64,000 nt of DNA from Setophaga petechia (GCA_024362935.1 JANCRA010000003.1:8980001-9044000), one strand, 5' to 3'; shown: positions 37,631 through 52,924, counted from the first letter of the stretch. Notes: generated from the sequence alone by a model not told the origin. Program-made: numbers and translations.

Positions 37631-40600
37631 GGGTGTAACCCCTGGAATGTCACTGTAGTAAAAACAGAATTATGTGGGCCATAGAACAGATGAATCCATG
37701 TCACTGGAGAAAATAATTTCAGATGCATTTCTCTCATAATTAATAGCCACTAACTTTTTCAGAGGGAAGAAGTGTTGAGAAGATTTTGCTAAATGCAAGC
37801 TTAAGAGAAAATCGCACATTGATTTTAGAGAATAATTTTCAAATGCTTGTAATGATATGATGTTCTTCTGATACGTAGTTCACAAAACAACCCCAGGCCA
37901 GAGTAGGTGGAGACTAACATATTGATTTCATTGAAGCAGACAGAGCATGCATCCCTTTGAAAGCTGGCCTTACCCTTTCCTTTTTTTCAGTCAGTAGCAG
38001 AATGGCATAACAGGAAAGAATTTCTAAAAATATCCACTGTGGCTGATCCAGCTGAAAATATGTTCTGAAACAGCTCAGATGACATAGAGACTCATAGAAA
38101 CACTCAGAAGCCCAAAATAAGACACACAGTTAGGTTGTGTTCTTTCATGTTGGTGTTGGTAGACACTACTGCAGTGTTAATCTTTGTCACAAAAGGATGG
38201 TTTGTCTCCCCCCAAGCCTAGCAGCAGTGGCACATTCTGCTTTCAACAAATGGTCCTGAAAGGCTGCTTTGCTCTTAAACAAGAATATGAAATGACTGGA
38301 GAAGACCAAATCAGCTTATCCTGAGCACCGTTTTGTAGTGAAAATTTGCTCTCCGATTGCATTGAGATGCTGTGGTTGAACCTTTCCCAGTGCACACAGT
38401 GGTCCCACTGCCAGGGCTGACTGATCTTGCTTGCCATGTCCAGAGCCAGGTACAGCATCAAACCCAATGCATTATTCAGCTGCCAGATCTCAGTGCAGAT
38501 CTGGCAGCTTGCTAAGGCACAAAGGTTATTCAGCACACATTATTGCCTAGGGATCATTTGCCTATTCATAGCATGTCATTTACATTTCCTGGAGTTTTTT
38601 AGCAAGGCTGCTCTGTGGATAGTAGATATAATAATAAAACATCAAATACATATAAAAAACTCATCAGCTCTTGTTTTATTTTTGCAGATTGGAGGGTACA
38701 TTTCAGGACAGCATGAAGCAGATGTGTAATTTTTTATCCCTTGTAGTGGTTTCAATTAAAGAGTGAGTGGTCATTCGTTAAATCTAATGGCAAACTCTAT
38801 CCAGCAACAAAGACATCCCTCCTGCATCAGAGGCACTTCTGAGGATGTTTCAAGATATCTCCATCTATGCCTTTTTATACCCAGCTCTTCTCCTCAGAGA
38901 TCCTTTTGCCCATCTCACACATTCATTTTGCATCCACCTCACACATCCACACCAAGTTCAGTGTCTGAACTTGCATCTCAATCACTCTGCAGTCAAGAGA
39001 AAGGCTCTCCCCCTCTCCCAAACTAAGGCTGATTGATATTTTCATCAAGCTAAATTTGTTTAAGTGGAAATTTTAGATATAAAGCCACAAATAAGAAGTC
39101 CAGAAAGAAAATCACAGAGTATAGCATTATTGTGAGGTCTGCAGAGTGGCCCTAAACTGCAAAAACTGTTGTACAGGTCATGAGTCCTCTTTACAAAGTA
39201 GAAAGTAAAGAGTTTGCACAATCCTACAAAAGAATCCAGTTCCGCCTGTGAAATCTTAAGTCTTTTAATGTATGCTGTCCTCTCTGTGTGGACTCCTCTG
39301 CCTCTGTGTATGAGTTTATCTCTGCCTCAAATGCCACCAGAGCATCCCATGTCTCCAATGGAGCAGGACAAACAACTTTTCAAAGTGTGAAACATGTCCA
39401 AGTGTCTGATATGGCTTTCTGGAGTTTTTCCTTTGGAACCAGCTGGAGTGAAAAAACACTTCTGCCATGTGCAGCCTCCATTTTTCAATTTTGTTGAAAT
39501 TAATCTGGGACCAGCCTACAACACTCCGATAGCTATTTCCAGAAACAGGGAAGGGAACAGAGAAGAGAATCCTTCCCCCTCTCCTAAATGTAGGGCCATC
39601 CATCAAACAGGACCCCTCACTGTTCACACCTCTCAGGGACACAGCTTGGAAATGTTTCTAATAATTTGCCTCTTGGCTGATGTGCTACAGTCTTTTCTTG
39701 GGAAGAGCAGGTAAAGCATGTGGTTTGTGGCAGATCTTGGCATGGTGGTTTTACTGAGGGTTGTTTTGGTTTTTTGTTTTAATGAGTCTCTTCTGCCTTG
39801 CTGTTAGCTCTGAAGGAAACCTTCCTGCACAAAAAGCCTAAATTTTCCATTGCACAGAGACATGAGACTGCACCACCCAGGACTAAATGCCACGTGTGGT
39901 TATTTCCAGCTGGTGATGCTGGGAAATTCACCCAAAGCCACTGCAGGGATGAGTGGTGAAGCCAGAGGAGACAGGAGCTGCAGACCAGATCACAGCACAG
40001 CTATAACCCTCCCCTGCTCACCCTCTGCAGTCAAACCCCAACATCTGTGTCTCAGCCCAAGCCCTAGACAGCTACACATGGCAGAAGGAGAAGGGGGAAA
40101 GAGAAATACAAGTTCTAACAGGTGACAACTACAATGTCTGAACTTTTGCTGTCTGCATGCTGTAATTCCTAACAAGGCTCCTCCATAAAAAGAAAAGCCT
40201 TTTTAACGATTATGAGGATTAAACCACAGTGAAACCTGACAAAGAAAAGCTTATTCAGAAACTCTGATTTATTTCTTGGGGATTAATGACACTTGAAAGC
40301 AGAACAAACCATCACACCACAATAAACAAGCATAAAGTGAAATCAGCACATCATGGTGATTTATTTGTCTGTACAGAAAACAGAAAAATTGAACTATAAC
40401 AGATGAATCAAATGAAAACCGTCGGTTTTGGCTATAAAAACCCTTTTATTTCAAATTAATGTAGCAACTGAGCATTGCATTCCAATTTGGGATAGTTTAA
40501 AACCTTTCTAATAAAAGCAAAGGCCAGTTTCACAGGGGGACTGCAGAGTGTGATTTCACAACCACTGCAGAAGCTGCCTTGGGTCTGTGCTGCTTGGCTC

Positions 40601-42484
40601 TGTCCTGGCCAGCTCTCTCCTCTGGAAGTGAGAAAGGCATGCAGAGGTGCAGGGAGCTGGGGTGCTGCAGCCTGGGGTTCCACCTCCCTGCCCACTGCCC
40701 AGGCTCCTTCCCACCTTCATTTCCAAGTGGGCTCACACGTTCTTGCAAAAGCAGTAAGTATTAATTATGGTGCAAATCAGTAAAATTAATTAAAACAGGG
40801 TGTCCTGCACTATTGCCATTTTGGTTCTCATTTGTGCTTTTAAGTTTTTTTCCCAAAGGAAACTCTTAATGGTTGGAAGAAACTTGGTGCATCCTTAGGT
40901 GATCAGCAGAATGCATGATTCAGTATTAAAACTCAATAAGAAATCACACAAGTACATTTATATTCAGAATTTTTAATTTTTTAATTAACTTAGGCAGAGA
41001 ATGAATGACGCATGTTTTGCATTTCATTGGGGTTTTTTTTCTGGTTTTGATTTGTCACACTGTGTAGCAAAGGAAATTTGAATTTTAATTCATAGCACAC
41101 AGGAATAAGTTACATAACTCCCTGAGCTCCATCTAAAAATTAATTTTTAAAATATTGCAAAATAAATATAAAATATCATCTGCCATAACACTGAGTTGAC
41201 AGACTTTAAGCTTGGTCTCCTCCACAGCTTTAATGCTACCAGGTTGATTTTTTAATTCATAATTAGAACATGGAGGAGGAGAGAAAATAAACCCCAAAAC
41301 TTTATGTTCATTTTATTCAGTCTGCAAATTTTGAATTCACATTATTCAGCCAATGTAGGAGAATGAGCAAGAGTCAATGCAATCCTCTCAATACTTCTGC
41401 AGGAAGAGGCTTTGGTGGTTCAACACTTAAACTACTTTCTAACTTCCACCTCTTCTGTAAGTAGACATTCTTTTTAACTTCAAGGGCCAGCATGGAGAAC
41501 TTACTAAAATATTCTTAGTTGAAGGTAGATTTTAACAATTGTTTTTTAAAGACAGAAAACCAGCAGAGAAAAACCTTCATCCATAATTCACAATTAACAA
41601 AGATACTGATTTCTGATTTCATCCATGATTTTCCACTGATGCTGCTTCTAATCAAGTAGAACTTTCTCCCAGTCTCTGAAGGCTGCTCTGAAGCCATACA
41701 TTAACATGTAGCTATAGAAGTATCTCAGCACCTGTAGCAAGACTTCGTGGATAAATCTCTCACATTTCCCACCTTTTCCAAGCAGCTCAGAATAATGATC
41801 AGGTATTCAGAACCATTGAAGGCAGAAAATAGTCTATTAATGACTTTCTTGGCCTCCAATTTTTCCAACATCTGTTTTTCCTGCTGCGTTTCATAATTCA
41901 AACCCCTTTTTTAAAAAAAAAGTCCTCATTTTAACCACATTTTAACTTCTACGCACATTATTAATAATGTCCCACTAACAGAGACACCAGGATAAATACA
42001 AATCATTAAATACACACTATTCGAGATCAATTTTTAATCTCATTAACTCCATTACCTTTTCTGTTTCCCATTTGTCTTCTTTAACTGTCTGATCATTTTT
42101 TTAATCCAATCATAATAAACCCTCAAAATAAAGATTTCTCTTTTTATTTCCTAACACAGTCAACGCTAGACACATGATAACCTCCCATCTAAGCAGACTC
42201 AAATTTCTTGCTGGATATGCAAGATTGTTCAGTCCCCTCTAGTAATACCCACCTGGAATAACTCTAAGGGTCCTTCAGTAGGACTTGAAGATGGAGTTTC
42301 ACCACCAAAAGGCCATGCCCAGGCTGCACCTGCAGTCCAGGAATGAGACCTGACAATGTGCTGCACCAGGGTCTTGTGCTTTCCAAGTTCTTCCCAGTGT
42401 CACAGGCTGGGGGATCCAGAATCACAGGCTCACTCCCACAGTGCCATCCCAACACTTCCACACAACTCACTGCTGCCAGCACAG

Positions 42485-42882
42485 TGTCACTGTCACATTT
42501 TCTGGAAAAATCCCTTCGCCAGGATTTCTTCTCCTGGGAAGCTGACAAGCCTCAGAGAAAAATGAAAACAATATTTATCTGATTGTTTCTCCTGTGTTTT
42601 GCTGCTTTGGAATATGACTGGAGATTGTTTATCCAACGTGTGAATTGTTTTAACCTAATGACCAATCACCATCCAGCTGTGTCAGGACTCTGGACAAGAT
42701 CACAAGTTTTTCATTAGTATCTTGTTAAGCCTTCTGTAAGTATCCTTTCTCTAGTCTTTAGCATAGTTTTAGTATAGCATTCTTTAATATAATATAGATC
42801 ATAAAATAATAAATTAGCCTTCTAAGAACACGGAGTCAGATTCTCAATTCCTCTTTCATCCTGGGGACCAGCAAATACCACA
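42485..42882 (+). mobile_element. Solo LTR of an endogenous retrovirus, copy B (same family as 24028-24402)
   Basis: A 398-bp element begins TGTCAC and ends ACCACA. It is flanked by GCACAG (42479-42484) and GCACGG (42883-42888), a 6-bp target duplication with one later mismatch. A CCAAT box (42662-42666) and an AATAAA signal (42808-42813) lie at the same relative places as in copy A. The orientation is plus, antisense to EVL. There are no retroviral coding remnants around it. The visible divergence between the two copies argues for old, independent insertions. Confidence 0.83.
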
Positions 42883-42888
42883 GCACGG

Positions 42889-45800
42889 CACTGCTGTACC
42901 TGTGTGCCACAGGAGTTTACCTGCCTCTTGCAAGTTCCCCACCAGTCTTTTTCAAAACCAAAGGCAGCATTTGCTTCCTGGAATATCTAAGACATTCCAA
43001 TATCTAGGATTGTGGCAAGAAGACAAATTGTTCTGGGGTTACCCCAGACTAGCAAATGGTGTGTTTGTACTTCTGATCCTTGTGGCAGGAGGAAGGAGGG
43101 AAAAGATCAGAAAAAGAAAGCTGGGGAAAGATGAGGGGACAGATTGCTGAGAGACAGAAGAGAAGGGGACATTGCTGGTTAGAAAGAAAACAAGTGGGGT
43201 TTTTTTTGGTGGTGTGTTAATCTAGTTGTCCTGGGTGAAATCCAGTGGAGGCTGGCCAGCTTCCATTAGCTAAGCAGCCAGCCCACTGCATGTTCTGCTT
43301 GGGGATTGTTGTCTCATCTCTAGAGGCCTTCGAGACACCTGCTAGGGCCCTCTGCTACCATGGCCAAGCATTGCACACCACCAAAATATGCTTTGTTTAT
43401 TCAAAAGGAACTGCAGCAGGCTGAGGAGCTGGTGGGCTGCTGTCAACAGCAGTGAATCTGTTTACCCAGAAAACAGGTGCAATGCAAGCAAGGGCTCTGC
43501 CCTCCCTCAGCACATAGCAGAAGAAGGAAAGGGAAAAACCCACAGGATAAGAGAAGTTTGAAGGATCAATAAGGCCAAGGGGGAGATATTTCAATCTCCC
43601 CTCCCCAGCATCTTTTTATCCCAGAGGATAAAATCCCACATTCACTCCTGACTGTGACATAAGATGATGCTCTTTGGCATTAAGATCTAGCTAAAAATGA
43701 TACATTTTTAGGACATTTTCCAGTGCAGTAGTCTCCTTCTGGACCACATCCCAGCATTTTTCCTGCTCCACAGCCCCACACTCCAGCCATGCTGGATGAC
43801 TGGTCACACATCAGCTGCGACTGTGGGATCCCAAGCTGTGAGGAGCCTGTGACATGCTGTCCAGAGCATGAGTCACTTGTTCCCCATGCAGGCTGCACAC
43901 AAGGGGACAGGCCAGCCCTTGTTGTTCTCTTTAACCGCTGCATTCACTCACTTGGTGTGGAGTTAGCCACCTCTTCCACAGGCAGGCAGCACACCTCTCT
44001 CTCTGAGATAACCCCTGCTGGCAGACAGATGATGTGTTTGGGAGGAAAGGGAAGGAGCGAGAAACCCACCTTGCAAAGGAGATTTTGTGACTTAAGTTCA
44101 TTCCTCCAACATAAGCAATTGGAGAGAAACACTAGTCCAGAGATTCCATGTCTGGTCCTCTTTAGACAAAAACCCAAAGAGATCCCAGGAGCGAAATGCC
44201 ATGGCTGCCCAATCAGAACACAAGTACCAGGAAGAAAGAAGAAAGGCTTCTTGTGTGTCCCCACAATTCCAAATATAATACCCACAGGACTCCAAACACG
44301 GTAGAGCAAGAGTATAAATGGATGTTTAAATAGACTGTTGTCATCTAGTACATCTAACAAATCTAATCAGAAGTAACAAATGCTGCTAAAAGCCTGTCAC
44401 AGTGGCATCAGATGTAGCATTTAGGAGTCAATTTACAAACACTATCAGTTTCCTTCTTCCTTTTTGGATGCGTTCTGTTGATATTTCGTATCAGGTTCTG
44501 CTCCTGTCCCAATCCCTGCTGACTTCAGTTTGTGACCATAAAAACACCTCTCTGTCAGATCCCCTGCTTCCCAAGGGCAAAAGGGTAAAATTCACTGTTA
44601 AAAGGGGCTCAAATTCAAATCCAGTGGATGGAGTGTGAAATCACAAAAACTAACAGTGAACAGGACAATTTCCTGGCAAGTCAAGAAATCTTTATTTAAA
44701 CTGCTGCTGTGCCTCATAAGGGCATTTGCAGGCAGAACTCTGTAGTGGTGACAATCACTTTCAAGCACAAAGATGAACAGGAAATGTCAGGCACACATTT
44801 GAATGTGTGATAGTTAAGGATGTGACACAAAGCCTGCTGAAGCCAGTGGGTCTGAGAGCAGTCTTAGAAACCAAAATTTAGGTACTTTGTAGAAAAAAAA
44901 AGGGAAAAAAAGAATGGATGTATTTGTGATCCATGACTGAATACAGCTAAATACAGCTAAAGAGAATGGCTTTTCCTAATTATATTTATCAGGAGAATCT
45001 TTTTGATTTAAACACTTGCATAGCTGTAACAATGTTATCTAATTTTGGCAGAGTGGAATGGAGTAGACTGACTAAAATTAGGTTTGCAAACATGCACTAA
45101 GAGACACAAGGCTTCACATGACTCATCCACATCTCTACTAGCCGCCTTCCTGAGAGACTAATGGAGGGATCCTCAGCAAGGGATCCTCAGCAAGGATGAT
45201 AATTTTCTCAATAGAGGCAGGAGATTTAAAGTAACCATGTTATGAGCAATAAGAAGATACTGCATTTGCTCCAAGGCAGCACATTCATTTTCAGCAATAG
45301 AAAACCTCTTACGTGGAGAAGGTACTTCTAAATATTTTCCTGAAAAGGTAGTTAAATCTGAATGAATGTGTTAAAGCCTATATATCCTCACCTCCTGCCA
45401 CAGACTGCGAAGTCACATTATAAAACAGTGTGACATGGAAATACAAATATAACTTTGTCCAGGAGGGGTCATTCAAAAGGAAAACACCTAAGTAGAAGCT
45501 GTTTCCAAAAGAAGAGTGTTGCACCTTGGTAGGTTCATATTCCAGGAGTCCACCTATCCCCATTTTTTAGACAGTCAATCTTTCTGCCCAAGACATCCCA
45601 GTGTTAGCACAAGCCTAAGGAGATACCTAGGTATTCCCAGGCCCTGCTCCCAATCCATTCACCACATCCCACCATCCTTCTGAAGCCCATCCTAACTCTG
45701 GGTCTCTGTAACAGTGGTGGGAATAAGAATAAATCTGACAGTGCTCTGCACTGAAATGGTGAAGCTGCTGAGCTCAATACTTTCTACCTTCACCCTTATA

Positions 45801-48800
45801 GCTCAGGGAAGAGCTCCTACATGCCACACATGCCTCATGACCTCTAAAGGCTGGGAAGACACAACACTGCTGGAACAAGGCTCTTCTTATCAGTGCCTCC
45901 AAGACCATGCAAGCAGGCAGCAGGGTTCCAGCACTCTGCGACACAGGAGGTCCCTGTGATGATGAATTCCAGAAAATGTAAGCAGTTAATCAGCACAGCA
46001 CTGGGTGACGCATGTTGGTACAGGAAAGACAAATTGTTTCACTGACAAGGATGGCAGAAGGACAAACACCACGCCCTTCCTGCAAACAAGAAATGTGACT
46101 TCCAGTTCTGTGAGTGCAACTCAGCCAAAATTATCATGGCACCAATGAACTGGCATCATGCCATCACAGACACAAGGTTCAGCTTGGTCAGGTGCTATCT
46201 GACCAGGTGAGCTTCACAGTCTCTGCACCAGCCCTGCTGCCAGAAGCATCAGACAGCAGCTACTGATACACAGGCAACCACTGCCAGCCCCCCTGACAGC
46301 TGCAGGTCTGACTAACACTTTAAGTCAATGACAGAGAGCTGATGGGCATGGAAGGAAGGCAGAAATTACAACCCTGGGGCTAAAACTGGTGAACTGGCAG
46401 TTGGAGCAGCCAAGGGAAGGATATAAAATGTACTTTCAGTCATAGAATAAAGTTTTGATATCACTTACCTACCTACCTTTTATTCCAGGCTAGACTACTG
46501 TAGCTTTATTCCAGTAATGGCTCCAAATTGGGCAGCCAGGAGAGGGAATGAGAAAATACCTGATCCTCCCTCTCCCCTCAGGCTCTTGGGTGTCTTCTAT
46601 GATGAGCCCCCACCTCGGGAGCCAGGCAATACAGAACTGCCCTGGTCTTTGCATGGCCAGGGTGGGCTGTGAGGAGTTTCTGATGCTGGAGGCTGCACTA
46701 GAGAACAGGCCAGTGTAAAGCAGGGGCCTTGTGATAATGAGTGAAGTTACTATGTAATTGATTTAATTGGTGTAATTGAAGGCACCATGCCTCATTTTAT
46801 TGCAGGAAAATGAAACAGTCACATCTCATTCTCTCTCCCACCTTATACCCAGAAATATAATGGCACCAAGATTTGACTCACTGGGAATAGCTCCATTTTC
46901 TCTACAAGCAAAAAGTCAAGGAACTTTGTATTTTTTAAAATGAAAACTGAGATTAGACCTGACATTTAGAAGATTCCAAAACTGGCAGGCCCTAGGGCCA
47001 GGGACTTTGCAGTCCTGAGAGGGCAGCTGTGCAAATTCAAAGAAATGAAGTGCAAGGAAATTGCATAAGTTGACCTCCTCCTCTGCAGCGGGGAGAGAAA
47101 GCCCAACACTTCCATGCTTCACTGGGCAGGCATTCACAGAGATGAGTAAAATATTATGATCAAAATGCCTCCACAAGGAAACTCACTGAGGCAGCTGCTC
47201 TCCTTCCCAGCTTAAAAATTCAACTCTGCTGGTCCCTGCAGAGGAGCAGGACCCTGACACAAGCATCTTACCTGCAGCTTTCCTTTCTTACATGACTTCA
47301 CAACACTTGTGTCTGTAAATGAGTGAAGCCTCTTTGCACAGCCACTGTCATTTCACTTGCAGACTCAGGCAGCAAACTCATAGAGCAGAATTGAGTCCAG
47401 CAAATCAGTGAATGCATCTTTTCTGTCTTAAGGAACTGCAACACAGCATTTTCTGCACAAAGAAGGCTTGGGTGTTCAGCACCTTTTGAACACATGCTTC
47501 CAGATGAAAAATATCTGCCACTACAATTAAGGGTAGGGTGCTTAACTAAATATTTCTTTTGTCAGCCATTCATTTTAAAATGCAAGTTTGTTGCCACATT
47601 ATGCCATTTCAATATTGGATTGCCCTCAACCAGAACATCTGTGTACTTCACCAGCTGCTTTAAACAACTGCCTTCTTTAAAACTAAGTGAAACAGATAAT
47701 GTGTCTTATTATAGTCAGATTTCACTGTGAAGTTCATTGTCTCATGTGGCACAGTTGGCAAGAAGAGAATTATCAATTCACTGCCAAGTTAAACAAAAAA
47801 ATAAAACCCCTCTTACTAAAGGAACAGCAACTGCCACCTTATAATTGCAATAAAGATCTTATCGCTGGAAGATTTAACATTATTTATATATTCATCTGCT
47901 TAATATTTGCTAAGACATTTAGAAGCATACCCCAGGAAACCCACAGGTTCAGTCACTCCGCAGCTGGAAATACCAGGGAAGAAGAGCTCAGCTCCTGGGC
48001 CATGTAGATGATTGTAGCCTTTAGTTCAACATAGGCTTGGTTGGAATAACTGTTAGCTCAGGATATTCAGGGGCACTTTTCAGTGCACAGCAGTATCTCT
48101 CAGAGTAGTGAGATGCAAAAGCTTAGTCAGGGGTAAGAAGGGATATGGGATTTCTTGTCCCAGAGCTCAGCTTTTAAAACAAAAAGTCATCAGTTATCCT
48201 TGGGACAAAGGATTTAAAATTGGATACAATGGGCACATCTGCCCAAGTTTTCAGAAAGCATGAACCATGTTTAAGGTCCATCCTTATTTCTTGTTATTTC
48301 AATGGTTAATGAATTATAAGCCAGATTTAGTGCAGAAATAAAGTAGTACTGCATGGAGAACATCCCCAGCTACTCTACAAAAAGCACAACAGTTTGAGGC
48401 TTTGACAACATCATGTAAACAGGAGCACAGGGATTATTTCTTGAAGGGAATTTCCTTTTTAGTGTTTGCAAACTACTGCACCAGTGAAAGCAGGCTGGTC
48501 TAGGATGACATTTAAAACAAAGCACTTCATAAAAACAAGGCAAATGTCAGCTATCCCAGCTTCATTAGCTAATTGATCCAAAGCATAAAGATAGTAACAC
48601 CCAAATGAGATGACAAAAGCTACACACTTTCAGTGTAAGTCACAGTCCAGGAGAAGATCAGATACACTTTGACATATCCACTTTTGTGTTTCAGGTGTTT
48701 AATACACCAGGAACCTTTTGAAATCCCCTGCAAGTCTCTCCACAACTTCTCCAGCATCCCAAAGGGCAGATAAGTAGAACATGAAGGAAGCTATTCTCAG

Positions 48801-51800
48801 TTTTCCTCCTCTGGATGGGTTTTACTATGCAGGAACAGAAGTCTTTGGACTTTTAAATACATCTTTCCCTTGGAAAGCTTCATGACAGCACAGAATTTCA
48901 GTGGTTTGGGTGCTATTACATATACATAATCAAGCCAAAGCACAACAAAATCACAGAAGACATTGTACAACTTAACACAGAGAGAGGGATTTTGTAGATA
49001 GCCTAGATGGAGAGACAGGAGCACATTAATCTGAGAATACTGATGCAGTAGTGCTTTGGGTACCCCTGTAGAAGTGGTCTTCAGATGGCTGTGTAAGCAT
49101 CACAGGCACTGCATTCCAAATATATTTCAAGGAAAATTTAAAGTAAACTGAAAGAAAAAGGACATCCCAGGGGATGTGGTAAGAATCAGGTTAACAATGA
49201 ACTGAACCCCTAAAATGCTCCCTGTAAGAGGGCAGTAGGTGATCTTGTTGGAAGAGGCGCTTGTACCCCAATCAGGAGTCAAGTTCTGTCTTGACTAACA
49301 TCATGTTTTACAAGGGAGTTTATTTGCTCCATTTCCTGCAATAAAGACATGCATTCAAGCACTAAACTGAACTCAAAGCTGTGGTCTCACCCAAGTCAAT
49401 AAGACAGTACCTAGGTGATTCCCATGTTTGTACTCCAAAACTGCAGTTAAATCTAATGGACATTAAAACATGGGCCAGAAGCTGAAGTCAAGCAGATAAG
49501 CTGAAAAGAGACACATGCAAAACCCCAGCATAAAAAAAGATAAACTCCTAAAGGTGAGCCACAGTTTAAGCCAGACAAAATATTAGAGCCTCTTACACTC
49601 AGTTCTGAGTTCTGCTTCACCTTATCCAGTCCAGAAAACCTCTAAGTGCCAGTTCTTCATTTGGACTCCCTTAAAATCAGGAGAAATAAAAGAGTTTCTA
49701 GAGCACGCTTCATCTACTCCTGAAGTAGGTGGCTAAAACAGGTCAGATGAATCACGTTAGCAGCAGTTCTTTCTCTCCATTGATCACACAAGGAGCCCAC
49801 AGGAACCAGCATGGATGGAAACATTCAGAGTTAGGAGAAATGAAGCTCATCCCAGACATCTGCACAACTGCATCCACAGCACTACTAATCCTCTCATGGC
49901 TCAAAGTGGGACTAATTTCCACTGCAGAAAAAAGACAAAAGTAGAAGACAACCAGCTTTCTGAAGAGTGATCTCAAATGTGAATTCCCAACATGGCAAGG
50001 TCTTTCCATTTCAAACATTTGAATTAAGCCCATGAGTTGAAAGAGTCTGAGACTGTTCTCTATTCCCAGTACCACATCTAATCTGGAATCTCACCTTTGG
50101 CATTTTATTTAACCTTACTTTTCCTACAAACAGCAAAGTAGGGATAATTTTAACATCTCTGCCAGAACGCTGAGTTACTTGATGAACATCTCTAAAGTGT
50201 TCTGGGATTTCTGTGCTCCTCATCAAAACAGTGATACTATTAACTATTATATGAACACTATTGTGATTACCATTACAAAGACAGCATTTTTCTGATATTT
50301 ACCTTTAAAACAGTTGTTATTAATTTTCATGTGCTTTTCTTTGAACAGTCCTTCTCAGTCATATTCCCATGCCTATTTCTCTGGGATTTGTATCTTCTGA
50401 TCTGACACTTAGCAGGTTTATCACCAAATTCCCTTTTTTGTATTGCCTGTTAAAATCATGTACTAATGAAAAAAAATCATTCTTTGCTTTCTGCCTAAAT
50501 ATGTCTGTATATAAATAGCTCTCTCCATATATATAAAAGCCCACACATTCTGTCATTAAGTGTAGCAGACAAATAGATTTGAATTGCAATAGTGTAAATA
50601 AACATGCAGCCTTTTCCCAATCTAATGGACAGATATAAATAAGTCCTGTCTAGAAGCCACACTTGAATCACTGTACACAGTAATTTGGGCTAGAAATCAA
50701 AACAAAGTGTCATTGTCTCCATCCTCTGTGCTCACAACCCCAGCAGGGAAATTTCAAGGAAATTGCTCACATAATACAAACTTCCATTTACAGAACAAAT
50801 AGAAACACACATACAAAACTACCTCAGTGTGTTTATGTACATATATACACATACAGTCATGTTTCAGAGGGAAGGCATCCTTGGACGAGGGAGAGCCATA
50901 GAGCAGGGCTTGGATCTCACTCATCAGTGCCAGTCCCAGGATTTAGGGAGTGTACCTCAAAACTGAGTAGCAAAAAAAATTGAGTGTATCTCAATTTCTC
51001 TGCCTTTAACAACTGGTCTGGGGACAGCCCCCCACGTGCATGGGCACAGAGCTACCATGTCTGGCAGCATCTGCACTAAATCCCAGCGTTAAAGAAAAAT
51101 CCTCAGCTCTAGAGCACAAGTGCCCTGTCAGATCTATCTCCCCTTGAATTTACAGTGATTTGGGACTTCAGACTAGAGTCTGCATGCTGGACACCAGCTG
51201 ACTCCTGCAGCCCAAGTTCTGGATGGATGGCTTCCCTTGATGTGCATTTCTGGGGATTGCAGTGAGAGGTGCAGCTCCAGCCACCTCAGTGCACCTGCAC
51301 TGCCCCACTTCCCCAGCAGCTCTGTCCCCGCTTGCCTCGGCTCGCTTGAACAGCTAAGTCAAACTCAAACTGACAAGCAACACCTGTCCCCACAGCTATT
51401 TTCCACACCCATCTACATCTAGTCCTTGCTTCATTGCCTTCTTTAAAGTTTAATAAAGGTTTCAGTGAGCAGTCTTAGTCAAGTTGCTGACTCTTTTTCT
51501 TAATGCTTCCATGACTGAGCTCAGACATCTGAAGGAATCTGAGTTTAAGTAATCTGCTCACAAAGAAAGCCCTGGAAATATGATTTCTGCTCATCATCAC
51601 CTTAAACCACAAGTGCAAATCTGCAGTACAGTGCATTTTTCCTGTGTAGTAACATGATGGCATGGTTTTGCATCCCTTGCATTGGATTTTCTCAAAAGCT
51701 TCTCTCCCAGATGGACTCTATAAATCAGGATATATATCTCAAAATAAATTTTTAAAATTCAACTTCCTATTCATGGTACCCACCAAAAGGCTTGTTATCA

Positions 51801-52924
51801 TCCATTTGGAGTACAGAGAAAAAACTACAAGATGCAGCAGTTTGTAGATTAGTTGTTTTAATTTAAACATGTGTAATTTACAAGCATGCAAATTGCATTT
51901 TGTATTTAAAGATTTGAAAATCTCACAAATTCTGAAAAACCACCAGAAACTTTAATTAGGTGAATCATGGCCAGCTGAGTGCTGTACTTGGATCACAACA
52001 CATACTGGGGAAGATGATGGGCTAAAGCCCCAAGAAGTAAGATGGTATCAGGCTCCTGGAGTTTGGTGGAACCCCAAAGGTGTCAATCCCTGTGTGTGAC
52101 ACCAAGGCAGAGCTCAGCCTCTCCTCCTCAGCATCGCCAGGCCAGACAGACCAACCTCAGATACTTAAGAGAGAATAAACCAAAAAAAGCAAAGGAAAAC
52201 ACATTCCAGACCTCAAGAGCCAAATTCTGCCTCTACAGGGAAAACCAGTCCATGTCTGACCCCTTGCTTTCCCCACCCACACACAGGAGCAGCCAGCTGA
52301 AATCCCCAGTGTTTGGCAGCTGAGGTTATCCTGATGCAGACCCAGAGCACACAAGTGGGCCTGGAGCTCAGGAGGAACGTGGGAAGCTGCAGGGACTGAG
52401 CTCACACCCACAGCCAATGCTTGTGCACTTGCAGGCACAGATGTGACCCTTTCTGGGGAGAGAAGATTGTGTCTGAAAGGAGCAGAACTGCAGTAGGAGC
52501 TGAGGTGATGCCAAGTGTACTGTGTCCCTCTGAACAAACCCCTCCACTTCCTAAGGCTTGATGCTAGGAAATCACATTGTATTTCAGGATTGATTTTTCT
52601 CTTACTTCGACCTTCAAAAGTAGGATATTGTTACATCTTGGTCAGCAATGTCAGGATTTTCTGCAATAAATCAGACATCATTTTCATGTCAAATTACTGA
52701 GATACCTTACATGTGCTGTACCCTTTGGGAACTTCATTTTCACCTTCTTCTTTAATAACACGTTTTCTTTCTTCTCCCTTACACACTGAACTTTATAAAT
52801 AGTTTAAATAAATGCCTATCTTTGTTTAATGAGCTTGTGCTGCCTGAGTGGGCTTTGAAATGCCATTGGTTATATGGAGTAGTTAAAAATTACCATAGGG
52901 GAGCTACTGACATGAGAGCATTAC
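42889..52924. other. Long stretch without a recognised gene
   Basis: Ten kilobases of mostly AT-rich DNA with chance frames only. The 171-codon plus frame at 43789-44304 overlaps an equally long minus frame and has no known motif. A 14-bp unit is duplicated in tandem at 45167-45194. No transposon family was recognised. Confidence 0.55.
45167..45194 (+). repeat. 14-bp tandem duplication
   Basis: GGATCCTCAGCAAG occurs twice head to tail without mismatch. It is a short replication-slippage type duplication. Confidence 0.9.

Larger units (their letters stand above)
27443..42478. other. Long stretch without a recognised gene
   Basis: About 15 kb of intergenic or alternative first-intron DNA. It contains an A/C-rich simple repeat (31137-31230), an A/T-only patch (32160-32275), a 16-bp palindrome of paired GATA sites (37615-37630) and scattered GC-richer segments (31430-31820, 37060-37450, 40560-40740) that produce overlapping chance frames. 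The frame at 36007-36513 (plus, 168 codons) and the one at 31435-31938 (minus, 167 codons) match nothing I know. Confidence 0.55.

Noticed and set aside
43789..44304. 171-codon plus-strand frame
   Set aside because: A 138-codon minus frame overlaps it and there is no domain or exon signal.
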